From assembly GCF_001577365.1 (NCBI RefSeq), contig NZ_CP014516.1:8451-72450 (forward strand): DNA of 64,000 nucleotides. The letters run 5' to 3'. Made by a program: the position numbers and the translations under genes. The notes below the pieces were generated by a model. The model did no database searches. It saw nothing but the letters and a program-made list of their open reading frames with translations, and was not told the DNA's origin. Below are positions 9,164 to 18,181 of the stretch, piece after piece (the first letter of the stretch is position 1; each line of letters begins with the position of its first letter). The DNA comes from Frondihabitans sp. PAMC 28766 (GTDB taxonomy: Bacteria > Actinomycetota > Actinomycetes > Actinomycetales > Microbacteriaceae).

Positions 9164-9529
9164 TCAGGCTTCCTCGTCGGGCTTCCGGGTGCGGCGTACG
9201 TGCGCGACGGCCCGGTTCAGGTCGACACCGATGATGTCGGCGTCGATGATCCGCCCGTAGGAACGGTTGTCGTCGGGTCCCCAACTGTTGGTGTGTTCCC
9301 GGCCCACGACCGCGACGGGGGCTCCTTTGTGGAGGGTCGCGGCCGTGGTCTGTCCGAGCTCGAATCGGGCCTCGACGTGGTGGGTGGTCGGGGTGTCGTG
9401 GGGGGCGAATTTTCCGTGCCGGTAGTCGCCGGTGTTTTCGATGAACCGGAACTTCGTGCTGCTGATAGACCCCGTCGGGACAACCTCGGGGTCGTTCGCG
9501 AGGTTCCCCGTGATGGTGCGTGTGCTCAT
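9164..9529 (-). CDS. Single-stranded DNA-binding protein-like (OB fold)
   Basis: A 121-aa protein beginning MSTRTITGNLANDPEVV, the classic SSB opening, followed by a beta-rich OB-fold region (THHVEARFELGQTTAATLHKG, then VAVVGREHTNSW). It lacks the long acidic C-terminal tail of housekeeping SSB but ends acidic (KPDEEA). It probably coats transferred single-stranded DNA, or is a diverged SSB of the transfer system. The start is fixed by an excellent AAGGAG ribosome-binding site six bases before the ATG. It lies within the transfer operon just upstream of the coupling protein. Confidence 0.82.
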   Translation of the reverse strand: MSTRTITGNLANDPEVVPTGSISSTKFRFIENTGDYRHGKFAPHDTPTTHHVEARFELGQTTAATLHKGAPVAVVGREHTNSWGPDDNRSYGRIIDADIIGVDLNRAVAHVRRTRKPDEEA

Positions 9530-9574
9530 GTTCTTCTCCTTCGATACGTTCTGGTTTTGAGCGGATGGTTCAGG

Positions 9575-9781
9575 TCAGTCGTCGTGGCCGGCGTAGTCGT
9601 CGTCGACGAGGGCCACGATGTGGCGGACGCGGGTGCGGGACGGTCCGGCGGCATGGGTCGCGGCGCGTTGCCCGGCTTCGGAGACGGCTTCCGCGATCGT
9701 GGTGTCACGGGGGTGCCCTGGCGCTTTGTAGAAAGCGGTCGCTTTCTGCGCGGGTGTGAGCGGGCCGGACGGTTCGGTCAT
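9575..9781 (-). CDS. Small hypothetical protein in the transfer operon
   Basis: A 68-aa, mostly helical, soluble protein starting MTEPSGPLTPAQKATAFYK and ending in an acidic VDDDYAGHDD. I do not recognise a family. It sits in line between the NlpC/P60 hydrolase and the SSB-like gene with short gaps on both sides, so it is probably translated as part of the operon. No catalytic motif, signal peptide or membrane segment is visible. Confidence 0.55.
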   Translation of the reverse strand: MTEPSGPLTPAQKATAFYKAPGHPRDTTIAEAVSEAGQRAATHAAGPSRTRVRHIVALVDDDYAGHDD

Positions 9782-9818
9782 CGGTGGTCCCTTTCAGACG
9801 GCCTGGTGGTGGTCATGG

Positions 9819-10868
9819 TCAGAGGCCGTCAACGGGACGCCACACCTGGCTGTTCGGGGTGCCCCAGACCGTTTCGGTCTTCACCATGGACCCGGGCCGG
9901 GTGGCGGCGACCATCTGGTTTCCGCCGACGCTGATCCCGACGTGCCAGGCGTTGTTGCCGCCCCAGAAGATCAGATCCCCGGGCTGCACTTGCGAGAGGG
10001 GGTGCATCTGCCCTCGAGCGACACCGTTTCGCCACTGGGTGGTGGCGGAGTGGCCGTCGTCGATGTTGATTCCGACGGACGCGTAGGCCTCCTTCGTCAG
10101 CCCGGAGCAGTCCCACACCGTGGGGCCGGCACCGCCGAGGACATACGCGTCGCCCAGCTGCGCTTTGGCGAACGCGATCACACGGGCCACGACGGCCGCG
10201 TGCGGGCCCGTGGGGGCCTGCTCGCCAGGGATCAGGGCGGACGCGGCGGTGGCCGTGGCACCGTCCGTGCAGGTGGGACCGGTGGTGGTGTCGGAGACCG
10301 TCTTCACGGTCACACCGGAGAGGGCGTTCATCAGCTGTACTGCCTCGGGCAGGTGGGTGGCGTACCGGTCAGGGAACGCGGACCCTTCGACGGCTTGGGC
10401 GGCATTCCCGGAGGTCTTGGTCTCCCAGCCGGGGACGGCGACGAGGTGTGTGTAGAAGAGGCCTATGGCGTAGCTGATGTTGTTGATCTGGGTGGGGGTG
10501 CCCCAGCCCTGAGAGGGCCGCATCTGGAACAGGCCCACGGAGTCGCGGTCGCCCCCGGTGAGGTTGGTGAGGCTGGATTCCGTCATCGCCGCAATGAGCG
10601 CGGTCTGCTGGGCGTGCTGGTCAAGGCCTCGCTGCTGACCAATGGTCAGGATCGCGGCCGCGTTCGTCAGCTGCGCCCCGGAGTACGGGCCGACCGTGGC
10701 CGGCAGGGTGCCGGACGCGACGGTGACGGCCGCGCCGGTTGCGGCGCAGTCGGCCGACGCGTCCGGTTGTGACCCGCCGCCGATGATGACGGTGAAGACC
10801 AGCACTACGACCATGACAATCGCCACGACCGGGGCGAGGACGGTAAGAGCGATCGATCCTCCCTTCAT
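9819..10868 (-). CDS. Membrane-anchored cell-wall hydrolase: lysozyme-like plus NlpC/P60
   Basis: Cuts peptidoglycan so the conjugation channel can cross the thick wall (VirB1-like role). An N-terminal hydrophobic anchor (SIALTVLAPVVAIVMVVVLV) is followed by a lytic-transglycosylase-like domain with the Glu in AAMTESSL and GLFQMRPSQGWGT. A C-terminal NlpC/P60 domain has catalytic Cys in DCSGL and His in AWHVGIS. I chose the ATG at 10868 (349 aa), four bases after the upstream gene's stop. An ATG at 10925 would add 19 residues but overlap the upstream gene by about 50 bases. The two-domain arrangement is typical of Gram-positive conjugation systems. Confidence 0.9.
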   Translation of the reverse strand: MKGGSIALTVLAPVVAIVMVVVLVFTVIIGGGSQPDASADCAATGAAVTVASGTLPATVGPYSGAQLTNAAAILTIGQQRGLDQHAQQTALIAAMTESSLTNLTGGDRDSVGLFQMRPSQGWGTPTQINNISYAIGLFYTHLVAVPGWETKTSGNAAQAVEGSAFPDRYATHLPEAVQLMNALSGVTVKTVSDTTTGPTCTDGATATAASALIPGEQAPTGPHAAVVARVIAFAKAQLGDAYVLGGAGPTVWDCSGLTKEAYASVGINIDDGHSATTQWRNGVARGQMHPLSQVQPGDLIFWGGNNAWHVGISVGGNQMVAATRPGSMVKTETVWGTPNSQVWRPVDGL

Positions 10869-10872
10869 GGCC

Positions 10873-11346
10873 TTAGTTCCCCGGCTGAACGTAGGACGCC
10901 AGCCACGCGTCGTGGGGGCTGTCACGGTGCAGCGTGACCGTCACCGGCCCGCCCGTCGCCGCGGTGAACTGCCACGCGGCGTTGGTCGACGTCTGCTGGT
11001 CACCGATCGCCTGCCCTGATGCCTCGTCGACGTGCTCGCAGGGCACGTTCGCTGGCTTGGTGGCGGCGAACATCGTCTGCGCCGCCCCCGTCAGGACAGG
11101 GGCAAGGGACCGCTGCCACTGATCCGACGCCTCGCCGGGCTGGCAGAAGCGGTCCGCAACCGTAAAAGCCCGCTCCCGGGCTGTAGCCGGGGCGGGGCGT
11201 GCGGTGCCGGTCGTCGCGGCGGCGGCCGAGGTCGGCCCCGTCGCCGGGTGGGACGCGGCCGCCCGGTGCAGGAGCACCAGGACGACCACGGCCGCGGCCA
11301 CGGACAGCACGGCGAGGATCACGACCAAGAGAGTGCGACGGCTCAT
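10873..11346 (-). CDS. Bitopic secreted/anchored protein of the transfer operon
   Basis: A 157-aa protein with an N-terminal membrane segment or uncleaved signal (RRTLLVVILAVLSVAAAVVVL), a low-complexity Ala/Thr/Pro linker and an extracytoplasmic domain with two cysteines (RFCQPGE and VPCEHVD). It looks like the small NTF2/VirB8-like outer components found next to conjugation ATPases, but sequence alone does not prove that fold. It begins five bases after the ParA-like gene and ends four bases before the NlpC/P60 gene, so it is an integral part of the operon. Confidence 0.65.
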   Translation of the reverse strand: MSRRTLLVVILAVLSVAAAVVVLVLLHRAAASHPATGPTSAAAATTGTARPAPATARERAFTVADRFCQPGEASDQWQRSLAPVLTGAAQTMFAATKPANVPCEHVDEASGQAIGDQQTSTNAAWQFTAATGGPVTVTLHRDSPHDAWLASYVQPGN

Positions 11347-11351
11347 CGGGG

Positions 11352-12737
11352 TTACCGGTACCCGTCGACGATCGCGGCCGCGGCTTGCATCCATGCCAGC
11401 CGGGTGGCTGAGGACACCCGGTCGGGGCTGATCTGGTCGCCGTCGGCGACCGCGGCGTCCCTGGGGACCTCGATGAGGTGAGCGGCGGCACCGGTCAGGT
11501 GCTCGCGGATCGCTTGCCGGTTGACCTGGCTGGATACCCCGTCTTTGTCGGTGATAACGACGATCGCGCCGTCGGCCAGGTGGGCGTAGCCGTGGTTCCG
11601 CAGCCACTCGATGACCGCTGCTGCTCGCTTGGCCCCGGAGACGGCGTAGCCGGTGGCAATGACCACGTTGCTGACACTGCCGAGAATCCCGGCCATGGCC
11701 GGGTGGGAGACGCCGGTGCCGCAGTCGGTGAGGACGATGGAGTAGTACCGGGCCACCAGCGCCTGAATGCGGGCGTGGTCTTCTGCGGTGATCGCGTCAG
11801 AGACGGCGGGGTCCTGTTCGCCGGCGATGACGTGCAGCCGGTTCGCGTGGTGCATGTACCGGGAGAGGTCCGTGAGTGATTCGATCTTGCCGGCGTCGCG
11901 CACCACGTCGGTCACCGTCGAGGCGGTCGCGTGGTCGTAGTTGGCTTCGCCGACGACTCGTTCTGCGAGATCCCCGGAGTCGGGGTTCATGTCCACCGCG
12001 CAGGGCGGGTCGCCCCGGTACTCGGCCAGCATCATGCCGACGCCGCCCGTCGTCGATGACTTCCCGACACCGCCTTTCAGAGACAGGAACGCCGTGGAGT
12101 GGGACCCGGTCAGCTTGCGGCTGATCCGTCTGGCCAGTTCGTCGGTTTCCTGCTCGAGCGCGGACTGCCCGAGGTTCACCAGCCCGCCTGTCACCGAGTA
12201 GACCGCCGCACGGACACCGGTCCGCGGGCGAGTCTTCGTCGGATTGACGAAACGGACCTCGGAGCGGCGAGGTAGTGGAGCCTCGGCCGCTGCGGCTGGC
12301 GCATCCTCCGCGCTCTCGCCTTCGAGCTCGACGTCGGACGGGAGGTCATCTTCGGGCCGCGGAGGGAGATCCGGTTCGCGGGTCCGGAGCGGAATTGGTT
12401 CCGGCTCTGAGTAGTTGGTGAAGGGCGTCAGGTCAGCGTCGACGCTTACCGGCGTGGCGGCGGCAGGTGCCGGTGAGGGCGCGACTGTGGCCGCTGCCCC
12501 GGTGGGGGCTGCGGCCGGCAGGAGGGCACCTTCTTGATCGAGCGTGAACCAGGTTCCTGGATCGGTGGCGCTCTCGGTGCTGTGCACCAAGACCGGGCCG
12601 GCCGCCTCGACGGCGCGGGCGGTGAGCCACGCGATCGCGTCGGGGTAGGCGCTGGCACCGGTGAAGGTGGTGTCACCGATGCGAACCTGGTCGCCGTCGG
12701 CTTCCAGGTCGTAGAGGGGGCTGGTGGTGGTGGCCAT
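11352..12737 (-). CDS. ParA/MinD-like ATPase of the transfer operon
   Basis: A 461-aa protein with about 200 residues of Ala/Pro/acidic N-terminal region and a C-terminal MinD/ParA-type P-loop ATPase. The deviant Walker A is visible as SLKGGVGKSSTTGG near residue 217-230, followed by DMNPDSGDLAERV and VLTDCGTGVSHPAM. Such ATPases occur in actinobacterial transfer and secretion clusters, where they may position the apparatus at the membrane. It differs from the partition ParA at 25.4 kb in both length and location. It sits between the VirB4-type ATPase and the bitopic protein with gaps of 12 and 5 bases. Confidence 0.82.
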   Translation of the reverse strand: MATTTSPLYDLEADGDQVRIGDTTFTGASAYPDAIAWLTARAVEAAGPVLVHSTESATDPGTWFTLDQEGALLPAAAPTGAAATVAPSPAPAAATPVSVDADLTPFTNYSEPEPIPLRTREPDLPPRPEDDLPSDVELEGESAEDAPAAAAEAPLPRRSEVRFVNPTKTRPRTGVRAAVYSVTGGLVNLGQSALEQETDELARRISRKLTGSHSTAFLSLKGGVGKSSTTGGVGMMLAEYRGDPPCAVDMNPDSGDLAERVVGEANYDHATASTVTDVVRDAGKIESLTDLSRYMHHANRLHVIAGEQDPAVSDAITAEDHARIQALVARYYSIVLTDCGTGVSHPAMAGILGSVSNVVIATGYAVSGAKRAAAVIEWLRNHGYAHLADGAIVVITDKDGVSSQVNRQAIREHLTGAAAHLIEVPRDAAVADGDQISPDRVSSATRLAWMQAAAAIVDGYR

Positions 12738-12749
12738 GATCGGGGTTCC

Positions 12750-14252
12750 TTACTGGTAACGGTTGTCGGTGTCGTGCAGGTTTTGCACGGTGGCGGTGCG
12801 GAGCATCTGGACCGGAATTCCGACCCGCTCAGACACTTTCAGGAGCACCTTCCCGGCGCCGGGAGGGGCACCCTTCTGGCCCTTCTTCCGGCGCGCTCCG
12901 CGCCAGGTCGGGGACCCGTTGAACCCGGCAACGAGGTTGATTTCCTCGTCGGTGAGGTGCCGCACCTGGCGAAGCGTCATCAGGTCTTCCCGGCTGAGGG
13001 CCATGAGCAGAAGCAGGCCGGAGCGTTCGAGGAACCCGCGGGCCTTCTGCTGGTCCTCCGGGTTGGGAAGAGACAGGAGGTCTTTCGGGGTTTGGGTGAC
13101 TTTCAGCTCCGCGGTGCCCACGGAGCGGTTCGTGCGTGAGAGGGCGTCGACGCGATCGACGATTCCCTCGCAGGCGCGCAGCGGGAACCAGAACTCGTCC
13201 ATCAGGGTCGTGTAGCCGCCCCAGGTGACCTTCGGGACGTACACCTCGCCCTCGTGCAAGGCTTGCTCTGCGAGGCGCTGTTCGTGCTGCGCTAACTCCC
13301 AGTGCGCGTCGATCGCATCCATGCCGAGCGACCAGGTGGAGAGCATCGCGGCGGAGAGCAGGCGGGTGTTTCCCTGCCCGATGGAGGACGTGTCGAAGAC
13401 GAATCCGCCCGGGTTCCCGGGGGTGAATTCCACCGAGTCGGTGCCGCCGAGCATTTTGCCCATCTCGCCTGACACCATCGACCGCAGCGTCTCGCCCAAA
13501 CGGGAGAACCGCCGGTGGAACGTGTCCGCGTCGCGCTGCCCCGTGACGGCGAGCATCTGCGGGGACACCTGATCGAAAGCGACGACGAGATCCCCGGTGC
13601 CGGGCTTGTCGTTCCGGTCCCTGATCGTGTCGACGATCGCTTCCAGGGCAGTGTCTTCAATGTCATCCAACGGAATCCCGCGGCTGACACGGGCGTTCAG
13701 CTGCACGAGGGACACCGCTTTGTCGCGGGCCAGCTGGGCGAGCTCCTGACCGACCTTCCCGCCGATCTGTTCCGCCGCCCGGCCCAGGGGGCCGGGCGAG
13801 AGCAGGTTGAGTTTGTCGCGGTTCGCGCCGGGCCCGATGGAGAACACCGACCCGCCAAGAGCGCGAACCCAGTCGACGTGTTCGCCCTTGATCGGGTCGA
13901 ACACGGCCGGGACCATGCCCCGTCCGACCTGCCCGAGCAGGATCTGCATCGCCGTCTCGGATTTGCCGTTGCCGTTCAGCCCCAGCAGGAACGCGGACGG
14001 CGACGAGATCACGTTTGCCCGGTAGAGGGCCTCGTGGTCGGTGCAGACGGCCGTGCCGTTGTTCAGGTCCCGGCCGAGCGGCGACCCGTCCGTGGGTCGG
14101 CCCGTGCCGACCCCGAACGGGTAGATACCGCACGCCTGCACGGAGGTGGTGAACCACTGGGGCGGCTGGGGGACGCGTCCCCACATGCCGCCACCTGAGC
14201 CGGCGAACCCCATCGGGGTCCGCACCAGCCGCTTCGTCATCTTCGTAGCCAT
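12750..14252 (-). CDS. VirB4/TraE-type conjugation ATPase
   Basis: A 500-aa cytoplasmic ATPase that should energise assembly of the secretion channel. Walker A LLGLNGNGKSETAM lies near residues 88-101, followed by AVFDPIKGEHVDWVRALGG, typical of VirB4-like proteins of Gram-positive plasmids. Downstream are YTTLMDEFWF (Walker B region) and the LSRTNRSVGTAELKVTQTP stretch common to TraE/VirB4 ATPases. The start codon overlaps the stop of the preceding gene (TGATG). That partner, an SCO6880-type protein, may supply the N-terminal half found fused in other VirB4 proteins. Confidence 0.85.
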   Translation of the reverse strand: MATKMTKRLVRTPMGFAGSGGGMWGRVPQPPQWFTTSVQACGIYPFGVGTGRPTDGSPLGRDLNNGTAVCTDHEALYRANVISSPSAFLLGLNGNGKSETAMQILLGQVGRGMVPAVFDPIKGEHVDWVRALGGSVFSIGPGANRDKLNLLSPGPLGRAAEQIGGKVGQELAQLARDKAVSLVQLNARVSRGIPLDDIEDTALEAIVDTIRDRNDKPGTGDLVVAFDQVSPQMLAVTGQRDADTFHRRFSRLGETLRSMVSGEMGKMLGGTDSVEFTPGNPGGFVFDTSSIGQGNTRLLSAAMLSTWSLGMDAIDAHWELAQHEQRLAEQALHEGEVYVPKVTWGGYTTLMDEFWFPLRACEGIVDRVDALSRTNRSVGTAELKVTQTPKDLLSLPNPEDQQKARGFLERSGLLLLMALSREDLMTLRQVRHLTDEEINLVAGFNGSPTWRGARRKKGQKGAPPGAGKVLLKVSERVGIPVQMLRTATVQNLHDTDNRYQ

Positions 14253-15778
14253 CAGATGCTCCCCTCAGTGAGGGACTGAGCGGGCGTCTGGTAGGCCCAC
14301 GGCAGGAGGCCAAGGGGCAGGGTCGCGTGGAACGCCGCCGACGTGTCCGTCTCCACGAACCGGTACGAGATCCCCGTGCCTTCGAGCGTCGATTTCAGCT
14401 TCTGCGTCGCGTCCCGAAGCCCGCGCTTGCTGGCTTCAAAGGTGACGGTGACCATGATCGCGAACCGCGTCATCGACGCCCCGGTGACGAGTTCCCCTTC
14501 CGCTTTCTCTGCCAGGGCCTCCTGGTGGCGGTCGAACATGGAAGGCTGCGCCTTGGCCGTGGCAGACACCCCGGCGTTCCGGCGCAGCTCCGTGGCCCGC
14601 TTGATCGCCTGAGCGGGCGTCAGCGGGCGGTAGAAGATCGCGACCCGCTTCCGCAGGAACCGGTCTTGCGGGGCGAACAGTTCCTCGAGCGTGGATTCGG
14701 TGATGTGGGCCTGCGGAGGGACGGTCATCATGACCGTCATCGACGCCACGCCGTCGTGGAAGCAGACACGGCGGTCGTCGTCCGTGAACACGTCAGGTCC
14801 CGCCTCGGTGACCTTCATCCGGAAGGTCTGCCCTGCCAGGTCATCAGAGCCGAACTCCCGCTCCCGATCGGGCCGGTACGCGACGCGCACGACGCGGGCC
14901 AGGTCCTCGCTCGTGGCGACGACCGGTTGCCCGGCACCCGACGCGGCGAGCTTTGCCCGGTGGTCGGGCAGTTTCGCGGCCACTTCCGCGGCCGCGTCTT
15001 CGAGGGAATCCGCGAGTTCCTTCTGCGACCACACGACCGTCGCGAACACCTCCACGGACGAGTACCGCGCCGGCAGGGCGTCGGCGGCCTCTCGCAGCGC
15101 GTCCTGCGCGACTTGCGGGGCGGACGAGGACACTTCGCTGGCGATCTTCTCCACCAGGGGCTCCGTGGACGCCAACGTGGAATCGACAACAACTACAGCC
15201 CCCTCGATCGCGGAGTCCTTCGACAGGCCCGCGATCCACCCGCCGTAGGACACCACCTGAGAGTCGATGGACTCTTGCGGCTGCAACTGAGTCCCATCCG
15301 GGCTGCACAGCAATGTCGCCGCGAGCGTCGGCCGCGGCGAGTTCTTCCGGTGGTGCAGCAGCACGTATTCCTCGCCGGCCCCGTCCTCGCCCGAGATCTC
15401 GGACATGTCGGCCAGAGCACCCGGTAGAGCCGTCAGAGCCTCGTTAGGGAGCGCCGTAAAGAGCCCCGTCTTGTAGATGGTGCTCCCGGCTGCGTGGCGG
15501 GAGGAATGCCCCCACCGGTCACCGATGCGGGCGGCGATGGTCCGACCGGCCTGCCGGTCACCCCACCGCACTTGGAACAGGGCCACCACCACTGCGGCCA
15601 GGAAGAAGAAGCCGATGCCGGCGAGGGGGTGGCCGAACACGAGGAGTCCCACCAGCAGCAAAATGCCGCCCAGGAGGACCCCCCAGCCGAGCCAGGGCAC
15701 CCCGCCCAGGGTCGGTTTCGTTGTGGGGAGCCAATTGCCGAACTTGATCCGCTTACCCGCGGTGTCGCTGTTACTCAC
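14252..15778 (-). CDS. SCO6880-family membrane protein of the transfer apparatus
   Basis: A 508-aa protein with two N-terminal transmembrane helices (WLGWGVLLGGILLLVGLLVF and a second close behind) and a large cytoplasmic domain. Sequence style and gene order match the Streptomyces SCO6880 family, which always precedes a VirB4-type ATPase; that identification is from recollection. It probably forms the inner-membrane platform with the next gene product. It overlaps the TrbL gene by 8 bases and the ATPase gene by one base. Confidence 0.8.
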   Translation of the reverse strand: MSNSDTAGKRIKFGNWLPTTKPTLGGVPWLGWGVLLGGILLLVGLLVFGHPLAGIGFFFLAAVVVALFQVRWGDRQAGRTIAARIGDRWGHSSRHAAGSTIYKTGLFTALPNEALTALPGALADMSEISGEDGAGEEYVLLHHRKNSPRPTLAATLLCSPDGTQLQPQESIDSQVVSYGGWIAGLSKDSAIEGAVVVVDSTLASTEPLVEKIASEVSSSAPQVAQDALREAADALPARYSSVEVFATVVWSQKELADSLEDAAAEVAAKLPDHRAKLAASGAGQPVVATSEDLARVVRVAYRPDREREFGSDDLAGQTFRMKVTEAGPDVFTDDDRRVCFHDGVASMTVMMTVPPQAHITESTLEELFAPQDRFLRKRVAIFYRPLTPAQAIKRATELRRNAGVSATAKAQPSMFDRHQEALAEKAEGELVTGASMTRFAIMVTVTFEASKRGLRDATQKLKSTLEGTGISYRFVETDTSAAFHATLPLGLLPWAYQTPAQSLTEGSI

Positions 15779-17072
15779 TGATCATTCCTTCCGCTGCACC
15801 ATCACTCGAAGAGGCACTATCCGCAGCTGAGCCGCCCGCGGCCCAGCCCGCCTTTGAACCGGTGGACTGGCCACCGGCACCGCTACTCGACCCGGAATCG
15901 GAGGCACCCGACGCGGACTGCGCCGAGCCGCCACTACCGGAGCTATCTCCGCCACCGGCACTCGTGCCGGACGGCGCAGCCGCTTCGCCGCCGCCACCAG
16001 CGACGGGCGAGTTGCCGCCGCCACCGGTCGCTTCGTCGCCGCCACCGGTCGCCGAAGCGACGTCGCCACCGGTCGCGGCCGATGGGCCTGCTGCCTTCGC
16101 CGCGGTGCCGGCCGTGCCGCCGCCCGCTCCCGCCGCGGCTGACCCGCCACCCGTGGCCACCGCAGCGCCGACGGCGACGCCCGCGGACACGGCCGCGGCC
16201 GTCATCCCGAGCGCCATGGCACCGCCCGAGGCGTTACCCATCGCGGCCGCGGCAGGCACCAGCAGGCGCATCATCGCCGGCAGGGCGATGATGGCCAACG
16301 CGATCAGCATGAGGCCGTAGATCACACCGCCAGGTCCGTCCTGGCCGTCCTTCAACCGCCACGCGAACGCGTAAATCGACGCAGCCAGTGGGCTGTAGAT
16401 GACGAACGCGATGATCCACGCCGTCACCTTCTCGAAGGCTTGCTGGCCCTGGCGCATCATCGCGTACGACGCGGTGGTGGGCCAGAACACCATCAGCAGC
16501 AAAAGCATCGCCTGGCGAACGAACATGATCGCCCACTGCAACCCCACCGCGATGATCCCGAGCAGCCCAAAGATCAGCGCCAGACCCGGAGACTGGCTGG
16601 CGAAATCCCCGGCCAACTTTCCCGAATCAGCCGAAGTCCCGGACTCTTTCAGAATCCACTGCGCGTAGGCGTCCCCACCCCAGACCAAGATCTGCACCGC
16701 GGCCGTGCCGAAGGTCGTCACCGCGAGGACTCGCCCGAGGCTGGTCAACGCCTCCCGGAAGGGGCCACCGTTCGCCGCCAGCATCGTTCGCACGCCGGCG
16801 ATGATGAGACCCACGACGAGCAACAGAATGTTGATCGGGAGAATCGACTGCTGGAACCACTTCGCAGCCGAACCGTCGAGATTCACCACCAATCCCTGGC
16901 CGACCCACGACGTCAGGAAGTCCTTCATCAGGCCGTCAAAGCCCTGATAGATATTGTTCGCCGCGTCCTGGAACGCGCCGGACGCGACAGCGGAGACACC
17001 GCCGCTCACTGCGCCACCGACGGCGCACGCTGCGGGACTGACGAGGCAAACGCCCGTGCTGACGGCGCTCAA
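15771..17072 (-). CDS. TrbL/VirB6-like polytopic channel protein
   Basis: A 433-aa protein with a signal-like or membrane N-terminus and about six transmembrane helices (for example ILPINILLLVVGLIIAGV, GLALIFGLLGIIAVGL, MLLLLMVFWPTTASY), the layout of TrbL/VirB6 inner-membrane channel components. The last 150 or so residues are an extreme Gly/Ala/Ser low-complexity tail. The start is a TTG that overlaps the preceding stop (TTGA, 17069-17072), which fixes it. Confidence 0.8.
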   Translation of the reverse strand: MSAVSTGVCLVSPAACAVGGAVSGGVSAVASGAFQDAANNIYQGFDGLMKDFLTSWVGQGLVVNLDGSAAKWFQQSILPINILLLVVGLIIAGVRTMLAANGGPFREALTSLGRVLAVTTFGTAAVQILVWGGDAYAQWILKESGTSADSGKLAGDFASQSPGLALIFGLLGIIAVGLQWAIMFVRQAMLLLLMVFWPTTASYAMMRQGQQAFEKVTAWIIAFVIYSPLAASIYAFAWRLKDGQDGPGGVIYGLMLIALAIIALPAMMRLLVPAAAAMGNASGGAMALGMTAAAVSAGVAVGAAVATGGGSAAAGAGGGTAGTAAKAAGPSAATGGDVASATGGGDEATGGGGNSPVAGGGGEAAAPSGTSAGGGDSSGSGGSAQSASGASDSGSSSGAGGQSTGSKAGWAAGGSAADSASSSDGAAEGMISE

Positions 17073-17824
17073 TTGGAGCCCCCAGACCAGGCCACGAAGT
17101 CGCCCTTACTTGGGGTGGTGGCGCTTCCCCCCGTTAGCGACCCGTTGTCGAGGACGGAGAGATTCCAGTCACCGTCAACCCACACCATCGAGCACGCCTC
17201 CCCGACGTATCCCGTCGCTGATGAGGGCAGGACGTAAACCAACGTCACGGCCGCGCGCGTGGAGGTGAACGAGTCGACCGTGAATCCGGCAGGAGTAAGC
17301 CCGATCGACTGCACCTGCGACGGATCGCCAGCTGCAACGGCTGACGCGATGCTCTTGGCCTTGCCAGGCGAGTCCACGATGTAGTGGCCGAGGGCTGCCT
17401 GGATCGTGTGGCTCGGGTCGTACTGGCTATAGATCGCTGTCTGCGCTGCCAGCGCGGCACCGAGTGGTGACCGCGCGAAGCAGCTGTCGAACCCGTCGAT
17501 TACTCGCGTGGGCCCGACCGTCCGAGAGACTGGCCAAGATAGGCCACTCTTTCCCGCTTTGAAGGTGAGATCCGAGGGCATTTTTGGAGTAGATGACATG
17601 CTGCCAACCGGCACCGAGCAGCCACCTGACGCGGAAGACGTTGCAGCCGGGCTTGCCGTGGCCGCCGCGTGGGTCCCTGACTTCGGCGACGTCAACGCAG
17701 TGATGGTTGCAGCCGCCACAACCAGAACGGCGATCGCAATAACGATCGCCGCTCCAATGAAGACGGGCCGGGAGTTCCAGGCCCGCGACACCCGTCCCGG
17801 GGTGAGCGGTTCGTTGTCGCTCAC
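17069..17824 (-). CDS. Bitopic transfer protein, possibly VirB8-like
   Basis: A 251-aa protein with a short cytoplasmic tail, one membrane helix (VFIGAAIVIAIAVLVVAAATI), a Ser/Ala/Thr linker and an extracytoplasmic domain of mixed alpha/beta character containing paired cysteines (SGGCSVPVG, DSCFARS, EACSMVW). Position and topology suggest a VirB8-type channel component; no diagnostic motif proves it. GTG start. It begins three bases after the pilin-like gene and ends with the TTGA overlap into trbL, so it is tightly coupled to both. Confidence 0.7.
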   Translation of the reverse strand: MSDNEPLTPGRVSRAWNSRPVFIGAAIVIAIAVLVVAAATITALTSPKSGTHAAATASPAATSSASGGCSVPVGSMSSTPKMPSDLTFKAGKSGLSWPVSRTVGPTRVIDGFDSCFARSPLGAALAAQTAIYSQYDPSHTIQAALGHYIVDSPGKAKSIASAVAAGDPSQVQSIGLTPAGFTVDSFTSTRAAVTLVYVLPSSATGYVGEACSMVWVDGDWNLSVLDNGSLTGGSATTPSKGDFVAWSGGSN

Positions 17825-17827
17825 CGG

Positions 17828-18181
17828 TCAATTCCCGATCTGCGTGCAGTTCGACGACGCCGATCCGAGGAAGATCGACGCGATACCGGTCGCAGCACCG
17901 ATCAGCACGGCACCACCGATCCACCAGCCCATGCTTTTCAACATCTGGCCACCGTCGCCGTGGCGCTGCTGGAAGAACATGCCGACGCCCACGAGGATCA
18001 GCGCGATCACGCCGAGGGCCCCGGCGACGATGAGCGTCCAGAGGTGGGCGGTGTCGAGCGCGTTCTGCGCTTTCGCCGGCAGGCAGTAGGCCTCTGCGAG
18101 GATCTGCCCGCCCCGGTTAGCCGCTGCCATGACTCGCGGCGCTTTCCCTGCCGCCGCGTACAGTGCCTGATCCATCATCAT
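17828..18181 (-). CDS. Small two-helix TrbC/VirB2-like membrane protein
   Basis: A 117-aa protein with two transmembrane helices (LWTLIVAGALGVIALILVGVG and MGWWIGGAVLIGAATGIASI) joined by a short polar loop, the pattern of VirB2/TrbC pilin-like subunits, though no cleavable signal peptide is obvious. Three successive ATGs (18181, 18178, 18175) can start it. The first 65 bases overlap the end of the preceding gene in another frame. It is directly followed by the VirB8-like and TrbL-like genes, as in other secretion operons. Confidence 0.7.
   Translation of the reverse strand: MMMDQALYAAAGKAPRVMAAANRGGQILAEAYCLPAKAQNALDTAHLWTLIVAGALGVIALILVGVGMFFQQRHGDGGQMLKSMGWWIGGAVLIGAATGIASIFLGSASSNCTQIGN

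Noticed and set aside
15854..16320. Pro/Arg-rich plus-strand frames
   Set aside because: They are the complement of the Gly/Ala/Ser tail of the TrbL-like protein and have no independent start signal.
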